Assembly: GCA_029945375.1 (NCBI GenBank)
Contig: CM057060.1
Location: 620,001 to 684,000 of the forward strand
Direction of reading: 5' to 3'
DNA length: 64,000 nt
Source of the DNA: Agaricus subrufescens
Lineage: Eukaryota > Basidiomycota > Agaricomycetes > Agaricales > Agaricaceae
Under the pieces are notes generated by a model that saw only the letters and a program-made list of their open reading frames with translations, did no database searches and had not been told where the DNA came from. Position numbers and translations under genes: made by a program. Positions 21,522 to 34,502 of the stretch are shown here, in pieces (position 1 is the stretch's first letter; every line of letters starts with the position of its first letter).

Positions 21522-22557
21522 TGAATTGCTAGAGAAGACGACTCGTACGGAATTTGTCACTTGGTGGGCACATGTTGGGCTCCGGACGAAAATTTTAATG
21601 ATATGGTGATAAAGTACAACCGTGGTGGTGGTTCTACTTTAAGAGAGGTTCCACTTTTTGAAGTGTTTTTATGTTGAGAGTAAAAAAAGGGGAAGTTGGT
21701 TTCACTTCAGCATCAAAGAAGCTGTATATTGACGACATTTTATGCTGAAGTCTCTCAGGTTATTGAGCTATAGTAGGTTCCGCGAAGCGTGGTATGGTGG
21801 AAGGGGTAAAAAGAACCGATGATCCATTTCTAAGTTCTGGTTTCAGTTGGGCCACCAAAAAGAGGTCTACGTACGTGGGTATATAACGTACATTTATTCA
21901 AAAATATTAAGTTTAAAAGTACGTGCGTTAGGGTGGAAGCGCACGTAATGTGGAAGTGGAAGTGGTTGAGGCTATGATTCTATTAATAGATATACAAGCA
22001 AAAGCTAAATATAACCATTAAGCTGCTAATGACGTAAATCACTATAAGTGATTCACATTTTGACGGGTCAAAGGCTGAGACACAAAGTCTTCAGTTACTC
22101 TATGCATGTGTGTTTCAGTAGCGGCCATCAAGTGACAACTTATTACCACTGTATCTAGTCCATCGAGCATTGCATCTGTCCTAACCTTCTGACGGTAGAC
22201 GAGAGCGACCTACCAACGTATCTTCTCACTCTCGAATTCTCTTATATTAGTCCACAACTCAATATAGTGATGTTGATGATTTCCTGCGCTTTGATAGGCG
22301 ACGTGCGACGTCTCCTCTGCATCACCATTCTACTCCGATAATGATCTTCGAGCGATAATAACACTTATTAACTACTATAAACAATCATACTCAGACTTTG
22401 ATACTTCTCAAGCTTGAATTTTGCCTAACTAAACATACTTCATTGATAGTACCGCTAAAAACCTGATTATTGCGGGTAGAATATAGTGTCCATATTGTGT
22501 AGATAAAACAAAACAAGTCCAAGTCCAGTAAGTAGCATAGACGAAGATAAAAACAAA
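21522..22557. other. Intergenic, about 1 kb
   Basis: Upstream of paralogue 1 and downstream of paralogue 2. AT-rich, no open frame or repeat that I can support. Confidence 0.4.
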
Positions 22558-23425
22558 TCAAGGATAATAGTACGAGTCTGCAGATCCTGTATTAGGCCCA
22601 CAATCTACCGACCATTGTGACTCTGGGCTCTCAACGGGCGTAGCCTTTTCTCTCGGCTTCCAAAACGAACTGATAGATCTTTTCAAACCTACACCTTTTT
22701 TCCGACTCTTCTCACTCTCGTGCTCAGTCCCCGACAACCGCCTTTGACGAGCCAGAGCAAAAGGACAATCAAATTCGGATACATTGATCATGAATTTGTT
22801 GTACAACATAGAATTGATTGCCATTCGAAGCTCGTAGCTGACGCAATGCTTGAATGCTGTTGATACCTCTCCAATTTCTGCTTCCTCGACATCGCATACC
22901 AAAATCATGTTCCCGTAAGGCAGCTCTTTATGGTGCTCCTCGTAAAAAACGGGCCTGTACGCCAAAATTGCGAGGTAGAACGCGCCGATGAAGATGTGTC
23001 TCTCGGTCCAGTGAGATTTTGCTACGCGGGAAAATGGGGTACGGGTTACGGCCCGGGAGAAGATGTGTGACAGTTTGGATGGGGGGGAAGAATCGTAATT
23101 TAATTTATTCTCGTCGTGAGGGACTTTGCATTGGCAGGTTTGGGAGATGGAGGCGAGAAGGTAGAGGGCAGCGTAGGGTACAATATCTGGGACCTTGGCA
23201 GCGTGAATAATGCGAGCGATGTACAAGTCGAGCGGGACCTTTGGTTTAGGAGAAAGGCTTGCATGGTGGGACGATTGGCGGTGAAGAACAGGGCTATTGA
23301 CGATGTAGTTTGCGAATGTCTGGGAGACGAGTCGATGGCCTGAATATTTGTCGGAACGCTTGGGGCCTAGAAGCATTCTGAGTGCTCGGAACGTCAGGGA
23401 AGGGGGCACTTACGAAAGGTATCAT
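22558..23425 (-). CDS. Cyclin-like family protein, paralogue 2
   Basis: Exon 1 is 23425-23414 (MIPF), then a 55-nt intron with a GTAAGT donor and an AAG acceptor, then exon 2 23358-22558, giving 270 residues. Exon 2 begins RSDKYSGHRLVSQTFANYIV. It carries the blocks of the family: PLDLYIARIIHAAKVPDIVPYAALYLLAS, SRAVTRTPFSRV, RHIFIGAFYLAILAY and DCPFALARQRRL. The C-terminus is basic, then has a motif SVDCGPNT shared with paralogue 3. A stop lies in frame upstream of the chosen ATG, so this is the only ATG that can join exon 2. Function unknown; a cyclin fold is a weak possibility. Confidence 0.65.
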
Positions 23426-24077
23426 ATGGGCAGCACATTTTGCAATTCCAGATAAGCTATTCGAGATGGTGGTAGACTTTCAGAACGGCTCCACGGCATT
23501 GAGTGTTTACATTCAATGAACGGAAAGGAGATTTGGGTGTTTTGTTTCGTTTCAAATGAGAGACACCTAGCGTGTACTTGCAAATTGACGGTACTTCAAG
23601 CTCGAAGGTGCAGCACAGTACTTTGACACAAGTATTGTCAGACGTACATAGCGGCAAACAGTCTGGAGGCCGGTGGTGCTGGTCTGATCGAGAATCTGGT
23701 TGCCGCTTGCGATTATTAAACAAGAGTGAAGTACGGAGGTAGAGAAAGAAAATCAGTCCAACACTTCAAACAGTAATGCTAGTCTGAGGATGCTTCGGGA
23801 GCGGCAGGTCCATCTCGAAAGGAGAAACAGTTGCTCTAGAGGTCTTGACAGAAGCACCTGTATTTTCGCTCAAAGTACCAGTGGTCCAGTAGAAGACATG
23901 TCGCCGCTGATAGAAGAAGGTAAGGCCAGGCCAAAGTGTGAGATGCTTGATGACTTTAAGTGTAGGGGATGACTGACCAACATCAACTCAACGAGATGCG
24001 GGCTATGGTCGTTTGTAGTCACGTGCGATCAAACATTTTCTGCAGAACTGGGATCTCGTTGCGAAATTCGAACCGAC
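23426..24077. other. Divergent intergenic region
   Basis: Promoter space between paralogue 2 (-) and NOC4 (+). Short open frames on both strands have no support. Confidence 0.4.
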
Positions 24078-26349
24078 ATGGCGCCTCGCTCACTCCCTCC
24101 CGCGAAAAAACGCAAGGTCGAGCATGACCCTGCGGCAGAGGAACGGATAAAATCTTTAGAGGCCGCTCTACTTGATTCTCTCAGCAAAAACCAATCTCTC
24201 AACACCCTCGCTGACCTCCTGGATATTGTTCAATCGATTCGGGATGCACAATCAACTTCCAAGGCTGTATATGCCGCCTACCGCGTCTTCGTCGTGATAA
24301 TAGTGAACGGGAAACTCAGTCTAGGAGGAGATGAAAGCGCACGATTAGTCAAGTCCTGGCTTTTGACACAGCTGAATACATATGTTGAGTTCCTTACCGG
24401 CCTTTTGAAGGACGAAGAGAAGACGCTCAGGGTTAGTAGATTATCCCTATCTCTCGTACTTGCATCTCACACGAATTATTCCCGGCCAGATTTCTGCCCT
24501 TCAAATCTTATTTTCTCTCCAGAAGCATCTCTCTACGGCGTACTCAACATCGTCTACATCTTCTAATCCCCACCCTCAATTCCACCTATCACATTTCCGC
24601 AAGATTGTTTCCGCTCTTTTGACATGCCCGCCATCCCCACGCTCCGGTTCTAATGCAGCTAGCGACCAATTACTCGATTTCGATGTCGCGAATCTTTTTT
24701 ATGAAACTTGGTTTAGCGTACATGATGATATTCGTTGGTATTTCCTTCGCGAGTCTGCGTAGGTCCATTCCAGTTTGGTGGCGAATCCTGTCTGATAGTG
24801 TCAATCGATACAGGACCCTCCTCAACAAACATTCGAATCACCCAACACTTCATCTCAATCTCCTTTCCATCCTCGAACGTCTCACGACGTTTCCTACTGA
24901 ACCAGCCGAGCTCAATGCGTGGTGGATTGAGGAAATGGGTAGCCCTCCACCAAAACGTAACAAGTCAAAATCGAGCGGGGATGCTCACGACGGGGAAGTT
25001 GAAGAATCAAAGAAGCAAGATAGGAAAGACGGGGATAGGGACAGTGATGACGATGATGACGATGATTGGCGGAAATTTTTCGAGGAAGAACCTGCAGCAC
25101 CTGAGACTCTGAAAGCCAAGACCCCTGGCATACGTTTGCATCAAATGACAATACATCAATCACTACACTCCCTCGCCTCACATCGCGCCGTGTTTACTAG
25201 GACGTGGTTACTTCTCCTATCACACTTACCCAAGTCCAAAGGTGCGGAAAAGCTGGCTGTTCGCGTCCTCAATATTATGCATCGTGGTATATTACCGCAT
25301 CTTACTCGCCCAGTCCTAGTCATGGATTGGGTGAGCGCATGCGTTGACTATGGTATGTAGATATCACCGGTCATCTGATATATGATACTGAGTTCTGTAA
25401 AGGAGGCGCCGTTGGCTTATTAGCTTTGAATGCGCTTTTTATTTTGATGAAGGATTATAATCTGTAAGTGGATTGCTTCGCTATATAACCCTATTTAACA
25501 CTTTCGCCCTTGTGCCCAGAGATTATCCGTCCTTCTATACGCGACTTTATGCATTCTTGGACAGTGACGTCCACCACCTCAAGCATCGTGCACGCTTCTT
25601 CCGACTAACTGAATTGTTCCTCAGCTCAACGTACGTTATCTATCAGGCATTCTTCGTTTCTAACGTCACGTTTTATCTCTAGACATCTTCCTGCAACCCT
25701 CCTTGCCTCGTTTATCAAACGTCTTTCGCGGTTGTCGCTGAATGCTCCCCCTGCTGCCATAGTGATGATTGTCCCATTTACCTATAACATTCTCAAAAAA
25801 CACCCAGCCTTGATGGTTATGGTCCACAATAACAATGTGGAGGATGAATATACTGGTGAGTTATCAAGATATGTTGATCTTCTATAACTTAATACTTGTT
25901 TACTGTTCGATAGACCCGTATTTACCAGCTGAACCTAACCCGACACAAACGCGTGCCTTGGATAGTTCTTTGTGGGAACTCGTATCCCACAGATCACATT
26001 ATCATGCCACTGTGTCTACCCTATGTAAAATCTTCGCGGAACCCTTTACTAAACCGAATTACCCTCTGGAAGATTTTTTGGACCACACCTATGCAACGGT
26101 GAGCATGCTTCAACGTTGCATACTTCCTAGTATTCATTATACCAATTTGCCGCGCGCGTTTAGCTCTTTGATACTGATGCCAATAGGAAAATCAAAAAAG
26201 AACCCGCATTTGCAATGGATTTGCCGAAAGGTTTTATTCCATTTCCTGCAAGTAATTCATCAATATCTCTGGAAGAGGGGGCCGATGAGGAAGAAATTGA
26301 GTTCCAACAACGGCTTGACGTTGTTGGTCAATTATGGAGCTTCTCGTAA
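24078..26349 (+). CDS. NOC4: Nucleolar complex protein 4 (Noc4)
   Basis: Ribosome-biogenesis factor of the CBF/Mak21 family that pairs with Nop14 in export of the 40S precursor. Eight exons (24078-24431, 24490-24758, 24814-25352, 25403-25463, 25520-25630, 25683-25855, 25914-26098, 26164-26349) join in frame. The N-terminus carries a basic stretch PPAKKRKVEHD (nuclear signal). The middle holds a long acidic run (DSDDDDDDDWRKFFEEE). The C-terminal CBF domain includes DYPSFYTRLYAFLD, HRARFFRLTELFLSS, PAAIVMIVPFTYNILKKHP and SSLWELVSHRSHYHATVSTL. The last exon ends VVGQLWSFS. The protein is about 625 residues, somewhat longer than the yeast protein. Convergent with the GMF gene. Confidence 0.92.
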
Positions 26350-26637
26350 AGTATCTGTATCGATGCGGGGACCTCCTTCCAGATGCATCTACAAAAAGCA
26401 TGGTGTAAAAACAATTACTTAATTTTAAAAGGATAGATGTTAAGTGGGCACGAGCTCGATATAATGCTTATCTTTCCAATTTCTCAGTATTCGAAAAAAA
26501 CCTTGTTTTGAAAGCCATATCAGCGAACGAACATGGATGTTTGCCTTTCGATGTCATTATGTATATATCATGCAAATTAATACAACCTTTATGAGGTCAT
26601 AATTAGCCCCTGTGTGTGTGTCGGCATGTTGTATTGA
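26350..26637. other. Convergent 3' intergenic region
   Basis: AT-rich 3' UTR space between NOC4 and GMF; no gene seen. Confidence 0.4.
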
Positions 26638-27229
26638 CTACTTGTGTAGCAACTGTGCATCGATCGCTGTCTTCGTCAAGGCTTCTGGTCCATCTCGAAT
26701 TTCGATGACTTTAGATACATCAGACTGGAGGTAATAGGGTATCCGATCATTAACTTGTGGAGGGGAGGACTGAGCAAAACATACTATTTTCTGAAAGTCA
26801 AGAAGGGCACTAGCATGTAATGTCAGTAGGCCGGTCTCTGAGGATGTGGGCGACCAATTGAGGAGGACGAGTGGATAGGATTTCCGTCCATCGGGATGGT
26901 CGAGTTCATGAGAGATGACCACATATCGAGGAGAATTTTCGGGTAATTCTATTCAAAAGATTAGCTGATTTACCGCTCTGTCATGCACGACAGACTTGAT
27001 ACCTTCGGCAAGCTCTTCAATTGAAATGTCGTCAAATTGTTCAACCTCTTCCATGATAAGCTTGGCCTTGTTGATCTTGATAACAATCGCAGCGCTCCCT
27101 TTGCTACGTTTCGCGAACCTAAACTTGCGGAGGGAGTCTTTGATGTCCTGTGGTATGTCTACGGTGTGTGACTGTCGCGTGGTGCATTGGCAGGAGCGGC
27201 TGGGAGTAGGCTGAGAGCGGACTGACCAT
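26638..27229 (-). CDS. Glia maturation factor (GMF), ADF-H domain
   Basis: GMF binds the Arp2/3 complex and promotes actin debranching. Exon 1 is only the ATG (27229-27227), followed by a 55-nt intron, and exon 2 starts SHTVDIPQDIKDSLRKFRF at 27171. A start codon isolated on its own exon is a known layout in ADF/cofilin-type genes and gives the only in-frame start without a long unlikely extension. Two further introns (with GTATC and GTATG donors) separate ISIEELAE, LPENSPRYVVISHEL...LDFQKI and SDVSKVIEIRDGPEALT. The protein is about 140 residues, the family norm. Convergent with NOC4 and divergent from the MFS gene. Confidence 0.88.
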
Positions 27230-27386
27230 TGTGATAATGATGTGATAATGAAAAGGATAAGATAAGCGTGTTGACTAACTGAATGCGTAATGAGTAATCC
27301 AAATTCGTATAGAACACACACCCATGTCCCTGAACTGTCAGCTATCATAATTCTCCCTCTCACTTACAACAACCCAGGCGTTTTTA
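27230..27386. promoter_or_regulatory. Bidirectional promoter GMF / MFS transporter
   Basis: A 157-bp AT-rich interval between divergent start codons at 27229 and 27387. Confidence 0.5.
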
Positions 27387-29732
27387 ATGCCTGCATCGTC
27401 TAGTTCGTCCCGTGAGCCCATTTCTAGGCACCACAACTCGGACAACACCATGGTCGATCGCGCGAACGCGGACGAAGCCGAGGAACCCATATACGAGGAA
27501 ACTGCTGAGCTGCACCACCAGCGCGGCCATTCTGGGCCGAGAGCATCAGACGATACCATTGTAGGAGATGAGACCGATGAAGAGGAAGCGGCTAAACTGA
27601 GGAGGCTCCCCTGGTGGAAGCGGCCTTCTCCTTGGTGGTAGGTACTAGCCTTTCTCGTTGCCGAAGACTTTCACGCGCTTGCCTTCTAGGTTATTATGTG
27701 CGCTGCCATTCACGGCTATGGCCATGACGTCGTTACTTGCACCTCGTATCGAAGTATATACAATTCTCATATGCCGACAAATGAGACCCGATATTTACTA
27801 TGAGGAATCATCAACTGGTCCTGCCCTTCTATCGCCCTCAGGATCAACGCCAACACGCTCCCAGCTGTGTGCCTCCGACCCGGTCATACAGGCTGGAGTT
27901 TCTAAACTTGCAGCTCGTATGTCTTCTCTCCGCACTGTCATCATCCTGCTGACAACTTTGCCCAGTGATGACCACATCCATGGGTATCCTCAGCTGCCTA
28001 TCCACGGGCTGGTGGGGTGCTGTGAGAGTACTTCCTGCTGCCTCATTGCTGTGGTTAATTTGGGAGCTAGTTCTCGGACCGCTACGGCCGCTGTCGTGTG
28101 ATGGGGATTTCTGTCATCGGCTTGTTGTTGACGGATCTCAACTTTATTTTTATCGTTTCCCTTACGGATGCATTCCCAAGAGCCTATTGGTTTCTCCTAC
28201 TGGGTCCCATCGTGGAAGGTTCCCTCGGAGGTAATTCTCAACCAGCCACCATCAGGATGTGTGTATTTACGGTCTTGCAGGCTACACGAGTGGAGTCGCT
28301 GCCATTCATGCATATCAAGCTGACGTTGTTGACGAACACAGCAGGTATGTTTCGGGAGATTTTTACGCTATCTACTTCTAACACCTGTTCAGATCACGCT
28401 TTTTCTCCCTCGGCCTTGGCTTAATGTTCGTCGGGATGGCTGTAGGACCAACTCTAGCCTCCTTCGTGATTCGATCCACTGGACAGTTGATGCTCATTTT
28501 CTACATTGCTACAGGACTGCACTTCCTATATGCGTTCCTTGTTTGGTTCATTTTACCAGAATCACTGAGCTTGTCTCACCGACTGCGAGCTAGAGAAAAG
28601 TACGCGCAGGAACTACGCACAGGTACATCTGAGGGTAGCGGCCCTTCCAGTATTCGAACCCTCAAGATGATCAAAAGACTGTTCGCCTTCCTCGCCCCGC
28701 TCAACATCTTCATACCCGAGACGAGGGAGATCAACAATAACCCTCTCAAAAGAAGGAGGGACTGGAACTTGACCTTCTTGGGCATTGCATATTTCTTGAT
28801 GACCTCCATGATAGTTCGTTATTCCGCGTTTTATCCCAGTGCTATTATAATGACACCGCTATACCAGGGCATTTCAACGTATATATTTCAATATGCCGCT
28901 TTGACGTTTGGGTGGACCTCGGAGAATGTAAGTTCTTGTTATCGAGCCCTTGTGTGCCCTTCAACGTGAACAAAGCTAGGATACTGGTTGAGCTTGGTCA
29001 GTGGCACAAGGGCCGCCGTCTTGACTGTTGTTATACCTCGTGAGTATATGATATAGGTTTCCTGGACCAGACAATGATAAGAGGATACAGTGGCAATTAA
29101 GATTTTCAAGCCAAAGCCAAAAGTTATAGAAATACCCACAGAAACCGTGCCTCTGTTGTTATCAAATCAGAATCCTTCCAAAAAGAAAGAAATCCATTCT
29201 CCCGCTTTTGACCTTGGTTTGGCCAGGATCTCGCTCGTCATTGAAGTGGTTGGTTTCACATGCGTAGGGTTGGCACTAACTCCCTTCGCGTTCACCGTAG
29301 CTGGAATGTTAGGGTCTATGGGTGTCGGTTTTTCCCCAGCGAACCAAGCCGTGGCATTAGCTCTATATACCAAGCGCGGAGGTCTGGAAACGGGAAGACT
29401 TTTTGGAGCCCTTAGTGTCTTGCAATCTCTTGGGTGAGTTACGAGCGAATCAATCAAATCTTTCTTGATCTGTTGATATATGTTTTCACAGCTCGCAAAT
29501 ACTGGGGCCTTCCATTTATGCCTTCATTTACGTGAATACTGTCGCGACATACCCGAGAGCCATATTCTTCGCAGCCGTCAGCGTGGTAGCCGCGTCGGCG
29601 GTACTTCTTGCCTTTGTTCGTCTGCCGAAAGAAAGCCATTTTGCGCATACCACCGTGATCACTGAGGAGCCTGACAGATCAACTGGGCGCGGTACTAGAA
29701 ACGTTCTAGCTGGCGCTGATGAAGCGGCTTGA
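27387..29732 (+). CDS. Major facilitator superfamily transporter
   Basis: Proton-coupled membrane transporter of unknown substrate. About nine exons join in frame. A cytosolic N-terminus of about 85 residues (MPASSSSSREPISRHHNS..., ending RRLPWWKRPSPWW) precedes the first helix (CALPFTAMAMTSLLAPRIEVY). The MFS signature between helices 2 and 3 is clear after splicing: STGWWGAFSDRYGRCRVMG. A long loop (ETREINNNPLKRRRDW) separates the two halves. The C-terminal half includes FTVAGMLGSMGVGFSPANQAVALAL and ends with an acidic tail (RNVLAGADEAA). Layout resembles fungal TetA-like or Hippocampus-abundant-transcript-like MFS proteins. Confidence 0.85.
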
Positions 29733-30331
29733 TGTTCCTCGTGGTTCGCCGTGTTTCATATTTTTGTAAATTTATTGCCCAATGGGGGTCGGATGGAACC
29801 GTCTGATTCTTCAAGACTATGAGACAGTATCATTTGATTTTTTTTGTTTCCTGTCGCGCCTTCGTAATGGCCGAAGAAATAGCACCTAGAAGCACAGGTA
29901 TCTGTCAGGAAATTAATGCTACTCCAGTTTCTCGGTTTCCCTAATGCATGTTCAGTTGCCGATGCCGAGTCCCCCAAAAGGTAATCTCTGATGAACCCTT
30001 CCTAGCATTTAAATTGCCCGCCTACTGAAGCCGAGAAGCTCATGGTTATTTATATCGTCTATAGGCCAGAAATCAAGAAGGGAGGTGACGTCTGGTGCAA
30101 GTGTTACTTTGGAGCGTATTTGGAGCACAGGCGGAACATCAAATTCTCCTACTAAAACTCCAGGCGGTGAGATCGGAGCTAGGAAACGTCGTACGCGGAC
30201 GCGCCGTGCTCCACAAAATTCGTCTTTTTTGATGCTCCGTCTCTAATAGTCCACACTTTAGTCTCGAACTAATAATATGTTCGCTGCTAAGATATCGGCC
30301 GCGATGAAACATCCCTACCAACGCGAACAGG
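29733..30331. other. Intergenic between MFS and GH17-1
   Basis: The right part (from about 30180) is similar to 32950-33100 upstream of the second GH17 gene, showing that the promoters were duplicated with the genes. No gene seen. Confidence 0.45.
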
Positions 30332-30338
30332 TATAAGA
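30332..30338 (+). promoter_or_regulatory. Conserved TATA-like box of GH17-1
   Basis: TATAAGA about 100 bp upstream of the ATG. It is kept at the same distance in the paralogue (33101) while flanking DNA has diverged. Confidence 0.5.
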
Positions 30339-30431
30339 GGTGGACCTCATATTCACATTCTATATCGTTCTTTCCCTCATTTGAACGAGAAGGATACATC
30401 GCCTGCTTTTGTGTTTCGCGTCGCAACCAAG

Positions 30432-31709
30432 ATGATTCTGACAGCCAATATCATTTTCTCTCTTGCTTTTCTCTCTTTTGCCTTTGCGGCCAACAATTTC
30501 GCGGGCATAACAGCCTCTAATTCAATTGGGGGAAAGGCTCCATACACCTGCCGTACTCAAGCTGATGTGGGTGGTTTTCGGTACACCATTTCTTCAAACC
30601 GTTCATTGATAAACGATCCATTACATGTATAGTGGAACAATCTTGCCAACAAGGCAAAGTCCGCCGGATTTAAGGAAATCAGGATCCTTGACTTTGACTG
30701 TTCGGCGTTGACCTTTGCTTCCAAAGCTGCTGCTTCAGCGGGTATGCAAGTACTTGCCGGAATTTACTTCGATGTGAATATTCTATTTTCCAATTATTTC
30801 TCCAGTGTATACTTAACCGTGTTTCCCTTAGGGCGCCGTTTCTGCTGCAAACGGCAAGATCGAGTGAGTCGCACTGCTCATTCTTTGTTTGTGATTGGTT
30901 TAATGTATGATCAATAGTGACGAGGTTCGCCAATTCCAGAGCGCTGTCAAACAATTCGGTGCCAATCGTTATGTCGGGCTTTCTATTGGCAATGAGGTAG
31001 CATTTTCGTTGCTCTGAACACGTTGGCCTCTGACTGATCTTGAACCTAGAACACGGACGATCCTAACAACATCATAAACAAAGTCAATCAAGTTAGAAGT
31101 AGGTGGAATTCTTCCTCAATCTGGTCTAGAGATTAATCATCTCCTGCTCCTAGATACTCTGAGATCTGCAGGGATCAATACTCCAGTGTCGACTGTTCAC
31201 ACATGGGTGAAGATTCGTGACGCCAAGGTACTCTGCAATGGAGATTTCGTAGGTGCTAATGCACAGTAAGTACTCCTTTAACTCGTAGTTGTTCTGCATT
31301 CACATGATGGGTGATGAATAGCGCGTTCTACGATGGTAACACCGCTGCGGCGAACGCTGGCAACTTCTTGACCCAAACTGTAATTCCTGCCCTTCGAACT
31401 GCATGCGGTAACAAGAAAATCATGATCACCGAGTACGTAAATCTATTTCAAGTACATTTTGCACGATCAAACTCCCTGCGCCATAGAACTGGTTGGCCTT
31501 CTCGCGGAAACTCTAACGGTGCCGCTGTCGCCTCGGTGGCCAATGAGCGTACTGCACTCGCTAAATTGAATTGCGCGAGTGCCAAGAGTCCCGCGGTCTC
31601 GGTCTTCGCTTTCGAGTATGATGACCAAACTTGGAAGAGCAATGGTAATGAACAGAGTTTCGGTATCTTCCCCAAGTTCAACAATGGAGATATATTCCCA
31701 GCTTGTTGA
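30432..31709 (+). CDS. GH17 endo-beta-1,3-glucanase, copy 1
   Basis: Secreted cell-wall glucanase or glucosyltransferase of glycoside hydrolase family 17. Eight exons with introns of about 50-65 nt join in frame to about 290 residues. The signal peptide is about 20 residues (ILTANIIFSLAFLSFAFAA). The catalytic motifs are present: acid/base in YVGLSIGNE and nucleophile in the GH17 signature IMITETGWPSRG, which is formed only after splicing inside the Glu codon. The C-terminus has FAFEYDDQTWKS and ends GDIFPAC. A near-identical paralogue lies 1.5 kb downstream in the same orientation. Confidence 0.92.
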
Positions 31710-33100
31710 AGCGCTTGTACTTCTACCGTAGCTACTGATAGAATGTGCTGGGTAGTGCATTATATTAGTATCGTCTTAATACCGGAATTGCACTGGTCGA
31801 GTTGAAACTGCATCGAGTCCAGAGCTTTACAACTCTATCATTTGACTATCACCCTACTTTGAGCCCAGTGCTATTTCGGTGGATTTTTGTATTCACCTGA
31901 TCTGGCCTAAAGAGCTGCCTGACTCTCCGGGTTTTCCGGTCTGAACCTACCATTACGAGGACCAGATATTGATCATACCGCCGGCTCCTTGCGACCCTCT
32001 CTTTTTTCAGGGTATGCCATTTGTCTTGGCATACAATTCGTATACCAGAAAAACGTAAAGCCCAGGGAGCTGAATTATAGTGCTCGCCGGACTTATATAC
32101 TATTTATAGTTTCATGTTATTAATAAGTGGCTTTGAAATTTGAATTTAACCTTTACCTCAAATTGAGTCCACTATTTCCTTCGCAATAATCATTCTATCT
32201 TCCAACCCTGATATCACTGGAGCAAAAACTCGTTTCCTCTCTACTCCAGTTATACCTGTGGCATCATTCCCCCGTATCGAACGATGCAACTCACGGGCAT
32301 TTTCCGCTTTCCCGCAAACTGCGAATTCATCTTAGTTCATTGTCACCAACTGCGACATAGCTCACATCAAAGTTATTTTGATTTGACCTGGGGCCGATAA
32401 CAAATGTTGGACATCTTGGGTTGCTTTGATCAAACTATACTATGCCCATGTGGACGATACCCTGAACAGTGATCCAAGAAATCAAGAGACCCTTTCCCTG
32501 CCGAGCTTTATCCTCTCAGCTAAATCAGACAATCGGTGTCAAGCACTACATCGAACACTTTGTAGCTCACTTATAGCGTGGTTGTGGCTAGATTTTGGTA
32601 TGTGTGGGAAGGTTTCCTTGACAATAACCACGAGTGGAAGATATCCTCTTTTCTCAGCCATACTCGCGCTTTAGACGATTACTTAAAGGTATTCTAGCCT
32701 CGTTCCAGGCTTGGATTTTCCAAAAGGGAGACGGTATGAGTTCGCTATTTTAACTCACATCGCCAACAATCTATAAAAGCTGTCGAGACGTAAGTCTTCT
32801 TTTGTTCTGATATTCATTTGTTTCCCTTGATACGCGCTTCTTCGTACCATATGATTCTGTTGGGAATAGTCCTTCGTTTGCTGATGGTAAGTCTCTCTTT
32901 TTGTGAGCCTCTGGACTTTCTTTCGTCTTCGCGATGATATCGGAACTGCCAGGAAAGGTTGCACGCGGACGGACCGAGTCCTTCACACAAAATTTTATTC
33001 GATGCTTCTTCTTCAATGTTCATTCCTTAGCCTCGAGCTAATAATAAGCTCGTTGCTTTAACATCGGACCGTGATGAAACTTCTTCCACGACATGAAAGG
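31710..33100. other. Intergenic between the two GH17 genes
   Basis: About 31710-31830 matches 34503-34630 (duplicated 3' flank) and about 32950-33100 matches the promoter of copy 1. The 1.1 kb between holds no gene that I can support. Confidence 0.45.
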
Positions 33101-33107
33101 TATAAGA
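33101..33107 (+). promoter_or_regulatory. Conserved TATA-like box of GH17-2
   Basis: TATAAGA 104 bp upstream of the ATG, aligned with the box of copy 1. Confidence 0.5.
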
Positions 33108-33204
33108 AGGGGGTTTCATATTCATGTTCTATATCCCTCTCTCCCTTTTTTGTGTGAGAAGGATAAATCACCACCTGCTTTCGTGTTTTTACGTCGTGTC
33201 AAAC

Positions 33205-34502
33205 ATGATCCTGGCAACCAATATCATTTTCTCTCTTGCTTTTCTCTCTTTTGCCTTTGCAGCCAACAGTTTCACGGGCATAACGGCCTCTAATGCAATT
33301 GGGGGAAAGGCTCCATATACATGCCGTACCCAGGCTGATGTTAGTGGTTCCTTGGTCTATAATTTCTTCGAGGTGCTTGCTGATAAACGATTGTTCCCGT
33401 CGCAATAGTGGAACAGCCTTGCCAACAATGCGAAGGCCGCTGGATTCAAGGCCATCAGAATCCTTGGTTTTGATTGTTCAGCACTGACTTTTGCTTCCAA
33501 TGCTGCGGCTTCAGCAGGTTTGCAAGTACTTGCCGGGATTTTTTTCGATGTGATTACTTTATATTAACTCGGAAGTCCTTATATCCGATACTCAACTACA
33601 TTTCTTAGGGTACCGTCGCTGCTGCAAATAGTCAGATCGAGTGAGTCGCTTTGATAAGTTTCTGAAATGTAATGGGTTTACTGAATGATTGATAGCAATG
33701 ATGTTAACACTTTCCAGAGTGCTGTCAGACAATTCGGCGCTGGTCGTTATATGGGGCTTTCAATTGGCAACGAGGTAAGTCTTTTGATTTGGACGGGTGC
33801 AATTGGTTCACACATCGTTTTCAATACAGAATACGGATAACCCTAACAATATCATGAATAAAGTCAGCCAAGTTAGAAGTAGGTCGCCTTCTTGGTTCGA
33901 TCAGGTATATGAAATAACGAACTTCTGCACTTAGATACTCTGAGATCTGCAGGGATCAATACCCCGGTTTCGACTGTCCATACTTGGGTGGCAATTCGTA
34001 GCGCTCCAGTATTCTGTAACGGCGATTTCGTAGGCGCTAATGCTCAGTAAGTAATTATGAGCTCGAAGCCCAGTTGTTCTGCATCATATATACTAATCTG
34101 TCGAACAGTGCCTTCTATGATGGTAACACAGTTGCGGCGAACGCTGGCAACTTTTTGACCCAGACTGTAATCCCTGCTCTTCGAAGTGCATGTGGCAGTT
34201 CCAAGAAAATTATGATCACAGAGTGCGTAAATATAGCTCATACCCATTTTTGTACACGATCAAACTTTCTGCACGATAGAACTGGCTGGCCTTCTCGTGG
34301 GGGTTCCATTGGTGCTGCTGTTGCCTCGTTAGACAATGAGCGCACGGCGATCGCGAGATTGAACTGCGCCAGTGCCAGTAGTCCTGCGGTCTCGGTCTTT
34401 GCTTTCGAATATGATGACCAAACCTGGAAGAGTAATGGTAACGAACAAAGTTTCGGTATCTTCCCTAAATTCAACAATGGAGATATATTCCCTGCTTGTT
34501 AA
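33205..34502 (+). CDS. GH17 endo-beta-1,3-glucanase, copy 2
   Basis: Tandem paralogue of the gene at 30432 with the same eight-exon layout and intact catalytic motifs (MGLSIGNE and IMITETGWPSRG). All splice sites and frames are conserved, so both copies look functional. Differences are mostly conservative (for example Lys to Asn after FAS, GNKK to GSSKK). The signal peptide is ILATNIIFSLAFLSFAFAA. The introns have diverged far more than the exons, which argues for an older duplication under purifying selection. Confidence 0.92.

Noticed and set aside
22558..23409. Start of cyclin-like paralogue 2 at 23409
   Set aside because: The codon is GTG inside the intron; a spliced ATG at 23425 fits better.
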